This document shows, piece after piece, positions 24,137-36,900 of a DNA stretch of 64,000 nucleotides. A program made the position numbers and the translations under genes. This stretch comes from Cryptomeria japonica (taxonomy: Eukaryota; Streptophyta; Pinopsida; Cupressales; Cupressaceae), in assembly GCF_030272615.1 (NCBI RefSeq), contig NC_081408.1, positions 304,081,450-304,145,449 on the forward strand, written 5' to 3'. The notes beneath the pieces are model-generated. The model did no database searches and was not told where the DNA came from. It saw only the letters and a list, made by a program, of their open reading frames with translations. Position 1 is the stretch's first letter. The number at the start of each line of letters is the position of its first letter.

Positions 24137-27100
24137 TTTAGTACCCCTCCTTGTTCAGACTCTTTTTGTATGATTTTGATTGACTTCAATTGACTATTCA
24201 GTGGAACATTATTGTATTTTGATTCAAATTATATGCGATGTTATTTCATGCTTTATTTGGATGTATGGTGTATTCTTTGATGTAGTATCTCAGTGCTTGT
24301 GATTAATGTTATTTTTATGGATCATTATCATGGACTGACACTTTTACCTTATATGTGCGATACATTATTTATATGTTGTGTGTTTGCATGTGTTTGGGAT
24401 ATGAGGGTATAATTTTCCTTCACTCACTCCGATGAGACAAGGAAAGCCACGATTCTCATTCATCAGTGTACATGTTGTGTCTATATATATATATATATAT
24501 TTGTCTATATGCATGTGTGGTTCTTTCATGTAGGACATTGCAGGTACAAGTATTAGGTAGGTACGGGGTACCGACTCCACCTGGTTTCATAGGTCTGAGC
24601 ATGCCTTATATGTCCGATGGGAGTGGAGGAGATAGTTGTTGGACCCTATATTGACCCACAATTACACTTGTGTGAGTTTTTGTCAGTCGAATGTCTTTCC
24701 TATTTGGCTGGTATGCGAGTCATAGTGCTTTGGTTTGGTCATTTGTGAGTCGTCATTTGATCATCCTTTGTTTTGCATGTTTCCATTTATTTAAATGGTT
24801 ATTTAATTAAATGGATGATGTTATCTTATGTTGGTGTAATTAGTTAATTATTATGCTCTTAAATCTATTGATCTAATTAAATCAGTGAAGTGCTAGACTA
24901 AATGGTTAAATGACTTATTTTATTGTGAATAGTTGCATTGATATATCATAGTAGAAAGAAATAAATATTTGCCTAGCCATTCAAATGTTAAATGCTTATG
25001 TTGAGAAAGTATTATGGAAATTAGAAAATATTAATAAAAAACTCTTCTTTTTACCTTTTCATTTGACCTTTTCATTTTTAATTGTTGGAAAAGAATTATT
25101 TTTGGAAAAGGAGTAAATCTGATTTTTTTTTAGTTTTAAAATATTTTAATCTGATTGGAGGAAAAAAATCTTAACCTAGAAAGTTAGGTTGAAATTATTT
25201 TCTCATATAATTCTGGAAATTCACGAGAATGGGAGAGCAAAAAGCTTGGAGGAGAAATTTGGAAAAACATTCTGAGAGAGGAGCTGGAATTCGAATTGGT
25301 TTGCAAGGATAGGGATTCTTCCTTCATTTTGCTTGCTAGTTGTTCAAGGTTGGATAATCTCTTCTTATTTTAAATTTAAATTTGAAATTTTCAATTTGCT
25401 TCATGTGTGTTGAAATTATGCAAATCTTCCTGTAGATTCTTGTGGAATGATTGGAATGGAAGAAAGAGTGTTTATTGTTGTTGGTTTTGTGAAATTTGTT
25501 CAAGGTTGGAAGAAATGGTTCTTTTCTCTATTTGTTGTTTGTTATTTGTTTTGAAAATCAACTTCTTGAAATACCTATTTTATTTGGAAATAATGAACTA
25601 GATTTAGTTTGTTGTGTGCTTCCTATTATCTAATTGCCCAAGATTTGGGGTTCTTGTGTGATTTTAGTTCATCATTTACCTTTCTAGAAAATATCCTTTG
25701 GAATTTTGGATCTTGGCACTATGTGTGTGTGTGCACGTGAAAAGATTTGGGAATGAATCATTTTCATGTTTAAACGGTTTTGTGGCATTGATTTTTGAAT
25801 GATTTGGAAGCATGTTTTTCTCTTATCATAGACCTTACCTTACCCCATGGCAACCTGGTTCCACCATGTGAGTTAGTAGTGTCTACTACCCGCAGGTAGC
25901 AGTACTACTGGTTGGCAGCACCACTACCGGTTGATAGCAGTGCTACCAGTCAGTAGCGACTGCTACCAATAGTAGCAGTTATACCGATCAGTAGTACCAC
26001 TACCAGTTGGTAGCAGTTTCTATTGGTTGGTAGCAGCACTACCATTTGGTAGGCCCATTGCCAACGGTAGCCATACTACTGGTAGGTAGTGTCAATTACC
26101 CCGACAACAACACTACTGTGGGTTGGCCTTGGCCACCGCTTGACTTTGTACCCTTACCGGTACAAACTAGTATGTGTTATGAACTTAAATTTTATAAAAT
26201 GAATGATATTCTGTGAAGTGGTTTTTAGTGTTAAATATAAATGGTGATTTTCAAGTGATTTTTATTATGTGGTTTAATGAATTCATCTATGGAAATCAAG
26301 GCATGAATTACTAATTCAAATTGTTTAATTTGGATATATTCTGAAAATGGATTAAAATGCCTATTAGGAATTCATGTTTTATTCACTTCAGTATTTAATG
26401 TGAATTTTATTCTTGATGGAATATTGATTTGGAAATTGAATAGATGTGAATGTTGTAAAGGAGTGTTTTATTTAATTTTCAATCAATGAATTTGCAAGTG
26501 CTTATGATGTTGATTTTCTCAAAGATTGTCTGAGTGCAGACTTAGTGAAATTAACTTTCCATTGCAAATAGTTATATTGTGTTATTTCTACTATGTGGTT
26601 CAGTCATCCTATGGTGGCGTATTTCGTACCTTGACCAAGTGATATATGATGACTTTGTTGTCTTAACCATGTAGTGACTTTGCCTTATGGTTAACCAAGA
26701 GTCAGTATGTCCTTGTTTTGACCACTTCTATTTGGATAGTGGTGTTATGGTTGTCTACTTCTCCATAGGGTCCTCATGGAGTGACCATGTTTGTTTAGTG
26801 TCCTTTGAGAGAGTGACTTTCGAATGGGGGTTGTGCCCAAAGTGGTTGGCAAGATGACCCTTCGAAAGTAAGATAATAAGTGATAATATAATAAATTGAT
26901 TAGGTGGGTAGTTCTCAAACATTAATAAAGATATTGTACCTTGTGCATAGGTGAGTGCTTGTATTGAGGCTCATAATGTAGTGAGAAGGCCTGGAATGGC
27001 AAATTGACCACCTTGTCTTCATGAAAAGCTGGTAGGGTCTGCATGAGACTTAGTTGGAATTGGAGGTTCGAGAGAGTTTACGAGGACAGTGAGATGGGAC

Positions 27101-27917
27101 CTATGGAGGTTGTACCATCGTATCCATCTTAAGCTATGTGATGACACTCTCTCTTTAGGTACACTGGTGTTTAGTGATGTCGATTCACATGTGTATTGTG
27201 ATGTTGAGTCACCTATATTACTGTGGAGTCCTTTTGTACTATCATGGAGTTGTATTGTTTTGTCGACCATGTCATGCTTTTGCTTGCTTGAGGGTCCTCA
27301 GCTATCTCCTAGCATGGTGAGGTGATTCCATTCTGGGAATTACATGGTCGGGTGGTAGTGCCACTTCCCATCGGATGTTCTTGTTCATACCTTCATGCGA
27401 GGATTGCCTTCACAGGTGTTCCTTTTGTTCGTTACTCATGCTTATCTCATGTTGGAGTTTATTATTCTTTGGAGACCTGTGTGGTCATTGTATCATGATC
27501 TTATGTAACCTTGTAATTGGTTAAGTGGAACTTTATATGTATATTGAGAGCCATGTATTGAAAGAGCAATGTAATCCTATGTTAGGATGTTATTGATCAG
27601 TTTCATTTATGGTATGTGTACATGTTTATTGAAGAGGAATTATATTGTATCCTTTCAATCTTTCAGTGGTGTATCTGTTATTTCTTATGGCTTCTCATGT
27701 TCATTGTGTTAATGATGGATTATTGGTTTAATTGTAATTGTTGAATTTATCCTTTGGTTAATTCTTCATTGGTAACCCTTAAGGAATTCTAGTGTAAGTA
27801 TTTCGCTTGTGTTATTGTGCTTTGTGGTGATTAATGCACTTGATATGTTTATACTTTAAAAAAAATGGTTCACCCTTGTTGTGAGTTTTCCTTCAAGGTT
27901 CCTGGTGGGGTATTACA
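24137..27917 (+). repeat. 3' LTR of B (3.78 kb)
   Basis: Aligns with 9249-10110 plus 16342-19270. It ends GGGGTATTACA and is followed by CAACT, a near match to the CAGCT before the 5' LTR. At 3.78 kb it is far longer than most plant LTRs. Open frames at 24365-25601 and 27019-28050 are non-coding. Confidence 0.92.
25855..26130 (+). repeat. Palindrome-rich repeats in the 3' LTR of B
   Basis: Counterpart of 17160-17470: GGTAGCAGTACTACTGG-like units, several now degraded (for example TACCATTTGG). Copy number and sequence differ from the 5' LTR more than the flanking LTR DNA does. Confidence 0.8.
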
Positions 27918-28482
27918 CAACTTCAATCCATTACTTCAAGTTGCAAGTTGGAATTCTTCACTTTGCATTTTGGTTTTCAATGTCTTCTCTGTGTATGCAT
28001 TGTGTCTCCATTGTTTTGGGTCTAGGTTGAAATATTACTTTACTCTATAGTTTTATTATTGCTGAAGGTTAATATTTGGGAGGGAAAACTTTATGTTATG
28101 AGAGTTTTTATTTAGTTGTTGATAGATATATATTTGGTTTTCCTATGTATGGCATATCACGGCTCTACGAAAATTTTTGTGAAGATCTTTGGTCGATTTA
28201 TCCTTGTTTGTATGGAAGTAGTTTGGTTTTCCCTTTGTGAGTCCTTCAGTTGTGATTGTTTGGGACCATCTTCATTGGATTCTCAGTGATATTTGCAATC
28301 ATTCCATTGTTTTATGCCATGAAGATATTTGAGTTAATCTTAGTTTATAGTCTGAGATATTTTATGATGTTTATACCTACGTATTCCTTGTTTCTAGTCG
28401 TCTCTTTTCATATGTTTTTTGAGCCCTTTTGTAAAGTCTGGATTTTATTATTTTACCCAAAAGTTTTCTAATTTTTTTATAA

Positions 28483-28730
28483 GTCTCGTGCAAAAGTGTT
28501 GTTCCTGCAAAAGCGTTGTCTTATTGTGCATAAGCATTGTTTTGTATTGCATTTGCATTTCTCTGTGCAGCATAAGCATTGTCACAGAAAGCATAAGCAT
28601 GAATCTGGAAACATAAGTGTTGTCTCAAGATACATATGCGTGATTCTAGAAACATAAGCATTGTTCTTCTTCACAGAAGCGATGTTCTTCTTGGCAGAAG
28701 TGTTGTCCTGCGGAGCAAAAGTGCTAACCT
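28483..28730 (+). repeat. Degenerate GCAWAAGCRTTGT repeats in solo LTR A
   Basis: Roughly ten variants of a 14-bp word (GCAAAAGTGTTGTTC, GCAAAAGCGTTGTC, GCATAAGCATTGTT, CAGAAGCGATGTTC, GCAGAAGTGTTGTCC) occur with spacing of about 15-35 bp. They occupy the position where the B LTR has its palindrome repeats, but the sequence is different. Confidence 0.8.
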
Positions 28731-30678
28731 ATCTGTGTTTTATATTTTTTGAGGTTTGGTCATTTTTGAGGTATTTTCCCGAATTGATTTTTGTACCAGA
28801 GGCTTTATTTAAGGTCTATTAATATTTCCCAGTTTTGGGCTTGATCAGTTTTCATGCATTTTGATGGTTTTGAGTACATTTACTTCTCTACACCATTGTG
28901 TATATTTTAGACTCTCTTCCATGTGGATAGGCCATGGATGATTGAGATGATTACTATGCTATTTTGGACCATCAAGTGAGTAGGCCTTGTTGTGATGTTA
29001 ACTTTTATTTGATGGCTTGATATGCCTTTGTTTATTGCTAGCCAAGAGGCTCATTTTTCTATATTGATGTTGTTGTAGCCTTGTTTATGTTCTAAGAGCA
29101 TGTGTGGAAGTTGTTGGCTGCATTGAGTATTATTTTTTATGTAATTATGTTGGTAGAGCCTCTTGTGATTTATTTTTGGGCCATTTTAGGAGGAGTGGGC
29201 TTCCTTGTGACAATTGGGGTCATGAGAGATAGGCTTGCATGAGGTTCCTTGTAAGAATGCATGAAGTCTAGACCACCAAGGCACATTGGAATTTTCTATG
29301 ATTTGTAAATAAGTGATAACCTAATAATTGATGGGTTGAGTAGTTAGATTAACTAATAAGATGATAAATTGATTTGTGCCTAATGACTTAGTCCTAGGGA
29401 TGATGTTTTAGGATAAGCATGAGAAGGCCATGAAGATGGTAAGCTAATCTCACTTAGTCTCTCATAGGTTGAGATGGCTCCACATGTCCATCAAGCTAGT
29501 GCCTTGTGTTATTATGTTATTATGTTATCAGGATGGCATGTGATGACACTCCACTCCTACATGTGTTTCCCCTTTATGATTTATGATTATGCTTATTGGA
29601 TGCATTTATGTCTTGATGAGTTTTACACCTCTGGGAGTTCATTCTTGTTGTATGTGTGAGTTCTTGCTTAAGAGTCCTTCTCTAGTTAGTCTCCTTGGTT
29701 ATAGGTGTTGGCTTAGGTTTAGAGTGTGTGTTGGGACCTTGTGTCATCTCCTAGCACGAGGGGTGGTTCCTTTGGTTCCACATGGTCTGGAGGTTGGTGA
29801 TTTTTAGCCATTGGGATCTTCTCTTGGATTCTTCTTGTGTGGATGTGGATTCTTCTTGCGTGGATGTGGATTCTTCTTCATTATGTACTATGGATGTACC
29901 TTGTAGCAGATTTATGTAATGGATAAGATATAATGCATTTAATGTGACATTCTTGTATATAGTAGATAGATTCTTGTAGTAGAAAGAGCTATGCTCATGA
30001 TGTATTTAATGTACTTATAATTGTAAGATGAATTGTAGTTGGAAATTGGAATTTAGGGCATATTGTATTTGTACTATTGTAGAGATGTGATCTTATGAAT
30101 CATGGAAATAAGTGGATTATAGTTGGAATAGAATAGAATTTCATTGTGGATTAGTTGTATTATTTCATGGAATGTTTTGAGGCTAGTTAGAATGCTAAAT
30201 AATCTTGAATGAGGAATATTCATAGATTAATAAGTGAATATGTTAGAAGATGTTATTTGGATCTAGTAAATAGGAATGATTCACATAGATGCATTGGTAG
30301 AAAGGAAATTATACATATCATGAGGAATAAGTAATGTTGTAGTTTGCATATCTCATGGTTAAAGAATTAGAATATGATGCATTAATGAAGGTGAAATATA
30401 CCTATCGTGTGTGTAGTATGTTACTGTGGAAATGAATTAAGTTATGATGTTAAAGTACCCTAGAGAAAGATTATTGATGTTGTATTATTTCCGCTTGCGT
30501 TATTTGATGAAATGAGAAATGATGTATGTTCATATTGGTTAATTGGTTAATGAATGTAAATAGATGGAGATGTTATATGTCACATTAGTTGTTATTAGAT
30601 GTTAATTAAGAAAAAAAAATTATCTCCATTTGTATATTATTGTTTTAGTTTCTTTAGGGTATTTTGGTGTGCATTACA

Positions 30679-31320
30679 ACAAGTTACAAATAAACCTTTA
30701 TTATATCAGTTGTAGTATAAATATCTTGAAGTCATACTAGTAGGAAACATAAATGTGTGTGTGTGTGTGTGTTTTTCATCAACGACAACATATGATGAAT
30801 ATATTACATTCATCATCAATCCAACAAAGCTATCGCACCAAGGCTTATATAGGGTGGCTTCTATTCTATTTGGTATCTAGTAAGGGCACCGTTCTAACTG
30901 TCGTAATCAGCACTATGTTATGATTCGTTAATGAGGTCTCCGATTTTGTAGAGGTTACACTCTACAATTTTTCACATACAACACGGACATTGAGGGAGGC
31001 ATAACACCATTATGGCAGCATGTAACACTCACCACTTACAATTTTCATCGCAAGTGAATTTGTTTATAGTGGCTTGGCTTTAGCCCATTGCCACTTGGGT
31101 CATTCCCCTCTCACTCGACCTTATGGGATACTCCAGAGGGTAGACCCACTAAAGCTATTGCACTACTAAAATAAAAAAGTGATGAGTTTGGTTTGCTGGT
31201 CACCCAAAGAAGGGGAGAGCATACTCACCTATCATCAAAGGCACACAAGACATGGTGTTAATTACCCTCCTATTTATACTATGTGCCTAATTTAACAAAA
31301 AAGTAAGTGTAGTAAATTCT
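30679..31320. other. Gap: no gene seen
   Basis: About 640 bp between solo LTR A and the satellite region. It begins with ACAAGTTACA, the likely residue of the interrupted copia LTR. It includes a short (GT)n at about 30754-30771 and otherwise unique, moderately AT-rich sequence. No open frame, terminus or RNA gene is evident. Confidence 0.6.
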
Positions 31321-31323
31321 AAG

Positions 31324-31380
<57 letters not shown>

Positions 31381-31552
31381 TGTGTGTGTCTTAAGGGGAG
31401 CCTTAAGGGGATACAGAGAGAGAGTGTGTGTGTCTTATGGGGAGTCTTAAGGGGATAGAGAGAGTGTGTGTGTCTTAAGGGGATAAAGAGAGGGGGAGAG
31501 AGTGTGTGTGTCTTAAGGGGATTCTTCAGGGGATAGAAAAAGATAGAGATTA
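31321..31552 (+). repeat. (AG)n / (GT)n / CTTAAGGGGA composite repeat
   Basis: A 50-bp AG run (31326-31378) and a GT run are followed by four tandem variants of a word: TGTGTGTCTTAAGGGGA(GTCTTAAGGGGAT)AGAGAG. It leads directly into the palindromic satellite at about 31553. Confidence 0.92.
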
Positions 31553-33930
31553 AGGTCCTAATATGACATAATAGGCCCTATTATGTTATATTAGGACCTA
31601 CTATGTCATAATAGATTCTATTATATCATAATAGGACCTAACAGGACATAATAGGACCTATTATGACATAATAGGTCTTAATATGACATAATAAGACCTA
31701 TTATGACACAATAGGTCCTAAGATAACATAATAGGTCCTATTATGTCATTATAGGTCCTATTAAGTTGTAATAGGACCAATTATGACATAATAGGTCCTA
31801 ATATGTCGTAATATGACCTATTATGTCATATTAGGACCTATTATGTCATAATAGGACCTATTATGACAGTAATAGGTCCTAATATGATATAATAGGTCAT
31901 AGAATATCACATAATAGGTCCTACCATGACATGATATGATCTATCATTTCATCATAGGTCCTATCATGACATGTAATAGTCATAATAGGTCCTAATATGA
32001 TATAATAGGTCATAGAATATCACATAATAGGTCCTACCATGACATGATATGATCAATCATTTCATCATAGGTCCTATCATGACATGTAATAGGACCTATT
32101 ATGACATAATACATCCTATCATGACATAATAGGATCTATCTTGACATAATAGGACCTATCATGACATAATAGGTATCATGACATAATAGGTCATATCAGG
32201 ACATAATAGAACCTATTATGACATAATAGAACCTATTATGACATAATAGGGCCTATTATGACATAATAGGGCCTATTATGACATAATAGGACCTTTTATG
32301 ACTTAATAGGACCTATTATGTGATATTAGGACCTATCATGACATAATAGGTGCTAATATGACATAATCGATCCTATTATGACATAATAGGTCCTAATATG
32401 TCATGTTAGGACCTAGATTATGACATAAAAATTCCTATTATGTGATATTAGGACCTATTATGTCATAATAGGTCCTATAAAGTCATAATAGGATCTATTA
32501 TCACATAATAGGTCCTAATATCACATAATAGACCTCCCAATATCATATAATAGGTCCTAAAGGGAGTCTTAAGGAGAGGGGGAGAGAGAGAGAGAGAGAG
32601 AGGTCCTAATATGATATAACAGGTTCTAATATTATGATATAATAGGTCCTAATATGACATATTAGGACCTATTATGACATAGTAGGTCCTAATATGACAT
32701 AATAGGACCTATTATGACATAATAGGACCTATTATGACATAATAGGTCCTATTATGACACGATATGTCCTATTATGTCATAATAGGATCTATTATATCCT
32801 AATAGGGCTTATTATAGGTCCTAATAGGTCCTATTACGACATAACAGGTCATATTATCACATAATAGGTCTATGTAATATGACATAATATTACCTATTAT
32901 GACATAATAGGCCCTAATATGACATAATAGGTCCTACTATGTCAAAATGGGTCATATTATCACATAATAGGTCCTAATATGACATAATAGGACCTATTAT
33001 GACATAATATGTCCAATAATCATATAATTGGCCATATCACCACATTATAGGTCCTCATATGACATAATAGGTCTCATTGTGACATAAAAGGTCCTATTAT
33101 GTCATAATAGGAACTATTATGTCATAATAGGACCTATTATGTCATAATAGGACCTATTATGTCATAATAGGACCTATTATGTCATAATAGGACCTATTAT
33201 GTCATAATAGGACCTATTATGTCATAATAGGTCCTAATATCACATAATAGGTCCTAGGGGGATTATTAAGTAGAGATGGAGAGAGAGTGAGAGAGAGTGT
33301 GAGAGTGTCTTAAGGGGAGTATTAAGGGTAGAGAGAGAAAAAAAGTTCCTAATATGACATAATAGGTCCTATTATGTGATAGTAGGACCTATTATGTCAT
33401 AATAGATCCTATTATGTGATAGTAGGACCTATTATGTCATAATAGGACCTAATAGGACATAAAAGGACCTATTATGACATAGTGAGTCCTGATATGACAT
33501 AATAAGACCTAATATGACATAATAAGACCTATTACAAAATAATAGGTCCCAATATGACATAATAGGTCCTAATATGACATAATAGGTCCTACTATGTCAT
33601 TATAGGTCCTTTTATGACATTATGGGACCTTTTATGACATTATAGGTCCTAATATGATATAATAGGTCCTATAATATCACACAATAGGTCCTATCATGAC
33701 ATAATAGGACCTATCATAACATCATATGACCTATCATGTCAAAATAGGTCCTATAATGACATGTAATAGGACCTATCATGACATAATAGGTCCTATCATG
33801 ACATAATAGGTCCTATCATGACATAATAGAACCTATTATGACATAATAGGACCTATCATGACATAATAGGTCCTATTGTGAGATAAAAGGTCCTATTATG
33901 TCATAATAGGACCTATTGTGACATAATAGT
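31553..33930. repeat. Palindromic 20-bp satellite, left part
   Basis: The unit is CCTATTATG-W-CATAATAGG-W (W = A or T), a 9-base word followed by its reverse complement, so the array reads the same on both strands. It is cleanest at about 33110-33230, where six near-identical 20-bp units run head to tail. Blocks lie at 31553-32560, 32602-33256 and 33345-33930, separated by (AG)n/CTTAAGGGGA modules. Within block one a 113-bp segment is duplicated (31871 and 31984). The array is cut at 33930 by element D and resumes at 41775. Confidence 0.97.
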
Positions 33931-33932
33931 GA

Positions 33933-35538
33933 TGTAGAGTGAGTTGACTCTTCACCTATTTGTGCTACCTTGTCTAGGTATCTCCTCTAAGACACACGAG
34001 AACCATCCAATGATTCTACACCTAACACACTCTAAGGGTCTGTAACACTTACCCTCTCTGACCTTTCCAAGGTCCTTAGGCTAGGATAAGGACTTTTTCT
34101 TTTGTGAGTTCCATTTTCTTGCTTAGGAGACCCTGTTTTGCCACTCCCTTTCACACTCAACCTAAGAGTTCAACCCCTTTACCATAGGATCTTCATTTCC
34201 CACACTACACACATAAGGATGGATAGTTTTGGAGGTATTCCCAACCCTAATCCTTTCCCAAGAGCTTTTACATTTACCGGTTCCAATTTTTACAAACAAA
34301 CTTCACTTTTAGGCCTAATAGTAGACCTAATTCTAGTAGCCCTATCAGCAGGGTAATCTGCATTTATCTACTAAAATTCATTAATAACCCTATGAAATAT
34401 TTTGCACTATAGACACCCTTTTGGGGTTTAAATAAAATATCTCAAAAGTGGAGGTGGGTTTTGTCATTAGCATATCTAACCCTTACCAAGTTAATTAGGC
34501 CTAATTGGCCCTTCCTAGGCCTAAAAAGTAGGGATTGGTAGAAACTCCTTCACCGGTCCATTTTCTTGAGTGAATTGATGATAATTTTAGGTTTTTGATT
34601 CCATATGGAGTTCCATTCCAATCATACTTCACCTCGACCCACCGGATTCACCCAATTAGGGCCTGTTATCCATGATTCCTAATGCTTGCCAACTCAACGT
34701 GCCAAGCCGAGGGTATGGTGGAAAATATTTGATTTAGCTTCCCCTGTCTCAAAATAAAAAAGAAAATATAGTATACAATGCAACCTAACATTCCACAAGA
34801 TTTCAGAGTGGGTATCCACCATAGAATGTTAGGTTGGAGCTATTTTTCTCTCAAAACATTGGTTATTAGGACCTTTGAACCCGCCTACAACAAAATGAAG
34901 ACTATTCACAAAATACAACACTTCAAGACTCTAAATAAAATAAAAAAATGAAGGTAAGACAACAATATAACAATCCATGACCCTGTTTTACCATTCTCAA
35001 TCCGTACAGGCTATGCAAACTTGCAAAGAACATAAAAAAATGGAAGAACACACCAAATGGGAAATAAAAACTTGTCTATTTGCTTGAGTTCCTCGACAAT
35101 TGATTATCATCAGTATTTTCAAGCCTTAAACTATCCTTGGAGTAGTTACATATGCTCACAACCGATTGTGTCAACCAACTAGCCGTTGGTGTCTGAAAAT
35201 GTTGCAAAGTTGCTATGAGCAACTTTTGCAATTTGTTGCATAGGTGAGAAACTTTGCTCAAACCCAAACTTGGTGACCTCCAAGCGACTCATATGACCTT
35301 AACAAACTCAAAAGAACATCAAAAAACCTACATTAATCCAAAAACAATGTATCCTATTAAGTGCTCTACTTGGCACCCTTAAGAGCTCACATGCCAACAT
35401 TGGCCAAACAAAGACTCTTAGGGACATTATAATCATTTGAGAAAACACTCAATGGCCTCTTGGCCTTATTAAAAAACTAAAAACATGATTCCAACATCCT
35501 CAAAATAAAGTTACTAAAATTTACTAAATTTTCCTGCA
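33933..35538 (-). repeat. 3' LTR of D
   Basis: Direct repeat of 40162-41774. The small ORF at 34138-34356 recurs in the other LTR at 40344-40586 and is not a gene. Confidence 0.92.
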
Positions 35539-35604
35539 CCATACTCCCTAGGTCGGAAGAACTCAAGTCCCTTGAGTGGATAGGGCTTGAGAAATGGTTC
35601 CATG

Positions 35605-36900
35605 CTAAAGGATGTCTCCTTCAGTCATCCATGTAGTTTCAAATTTAGGGAGACCTATCCATTTAACCAGGTAGTCTCTATAAAATCCTCTCCTACTGCC
35701 TTTGACAATCTTGGAATCTAGAATGAAATCTAATGTCACTGGTTGGTTTGGAGGGAGGTCTTGTATCCAATCTACATCTTTAGTAGCAGTAGGCTCTTCT
35801 TGGTTTGTAGGTGACTGAGTTCCTTTATATTGATACAAATCACACACATTAAAGATTGGTAATATTCCTAGATTCGGTTGTAGTTCCACCTCATAGGCAT
35901 TGTTGCCAAACTTATACACAACCTTAAGAGGTCCAATCTTCTTCATGCATATTTTTATAGGTTGTCCCTTAAGGAGTCTCTCCTTTCTTAGATAGGCCAT
36001 TACTAGATCACCTACCTTGTAGTGTACTTTTCTTCTTGTTTTGTTTGATTGTGTCTTGTATTTATCATTGTTCTGCTGCAATGTTTTCTTGACTTGTTCA
36101 TGGATCTCCTTCATATTCTCTGCAAATTTTTCACCTTGGGCACTCCTATGGTCCATGGAACTGAGAACCCTGAGTTCTAAGATACCCCTAGGATGACATC
36201 CATATACAATATCAAATGGACACTAGCCTATGCTCCTATTGATAGAGTCATTATAGGCATACTATGCTTGTCCCAATACTAGGTCTCAAGCTTGACCATG
36301 CTATTTGGTGAGACATCTCAATAAATTACCCAAGGATCTATTGACTACTTTAGTTTGATCATCAAATTGTGGATGGTATGCAAATGAAAAAGAAAGGTTG
36401 GTACCAAGTTTCTTCCACAAGGTTCACCAAAAGTGGCTCACAAATTTTGTGTCTCTATCACTCGCAATGCTAAGAGGTAAACCATGGATACTTACAATCT
36501 CTTTGAAGAACAAACTTGCTATGTAGGAGGCCTCATTAGTGCATTTGCAAGGCACAAAGTATGTCATCTTGCTGAATCTATCCAGTATGACATAGATACT
36601 ATCATATCATCTTGGAGTTCTAGGTAAACCAAGGACAAAGTCCATACTCAGACACTACCATGTCCTTGTTGGTATCACAAGAGGCTGATATAAACCTACA
36701 TTGCTAGAGGTACCCTTAGCCATTTGACAAATTTCACATTTCTCCACAAACTTCCTAATATCTGACTATAGTCTAGGCCAATGGTAGAACTTGCCAACCT
36801 TCTCTAAGGTCTTGTCAAGACCAGAATGTCCACTTAGACTACCTTGATGCTTCTCCTTGATGATATTGTCTCTCATAGAGCACTATGGTATGCAAATTAG
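35605..36900 (-). pseudogene. Integrase and chromodomain of D
   Basis: The integrase zinc-binding and core parts are read through stops at about 36900-36160 ([10 protein letters not shown]-like box near 36360). The open part at 36156-35605 gives the C-terminal domain (HYKVGDLVMAYLRKER, PLKVVYKFGNNAYEVELQP) and, after a spacer, a chromodomain-like segment near 35760-35605 (FILDSKIVKGSRRGFYRDYL, then VKWIGLPKFETTWM). Chromodomains of this element group can steer integration toward marked chromatin. The C-terminal 180 residues are uninterrupted; upstream is broken by stops. Confidence 0.88.

Larger units (their letters stand above)
9249..27917 (+). mobile_element. Ty3/gypsy element 'B' with 3.8-kb LTRs
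   Basis: The 5' LTR is 9249-19270 (with a LINE inside), the interior 19271-24136, and the 3' LTR 24137-27917. Termini are TGTAGTACC...TTTACA and, in the 3' copy, TTTAGTACC...ATTACA. A tRNA-Met-type primer site follows the 5' LTR and a G-rich polypurine tract precedes the 3' LTR. Flanks CAGCT (9244-9248) and CAACT (27918-27922) match at four of five bases. The interior reads gag, protease, reverse transcriptase, RNase H, integrase, which is Ty3/gypsy order. A hand count over about 215 bp of the LTR starts found about 15 mismatches. The polyprotein has many stops, so it is dead, but all structural parts remain. Confidence 0.9.
7824..30678 (+). mobile_element. Solo LTR 'A' (about 4.2 kb), split by element B
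   Basis: The LTR consists of 7824-9248 and 27918-30678; everything between is a later insertion. It begins TGTAATGTCC and ends GCATTACA (inverted ends TGTAAT / ATTACA). No primer site, polypurine tract or second LTR follows, so it is a solo LTR left by LTR-LTR recombination. Flanks are ACCGG (7819-7823) and ACAAG (30679-30683). Each differs by one base from ACCAG, which the uninterrupted sister copia LTR has at this point (1825-1829), so a 5-bp target duplication is likely. It is related to the LTR of B: both contain GCAGG..., CGACTCCACCT...CATAGGTCTGAG and ATAAGTGATAA-CTAATAA in the same order. No protein-coding ORF is supported in it. Confidence 0.75.

Noticed and set aside
31553-33930. Possible CRISPR array
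   Set aside because: Short palindromic units are regularly spaced, but there are no unique spacers, no cas genes, and the context is a plant genome. It is a tandem satellite.
34138-34356. 72-codon ORF with a twin at 40344-40586
   Set aside because: Both copies are at the same place in the two LTRs of D; the repeat explains the conservation.
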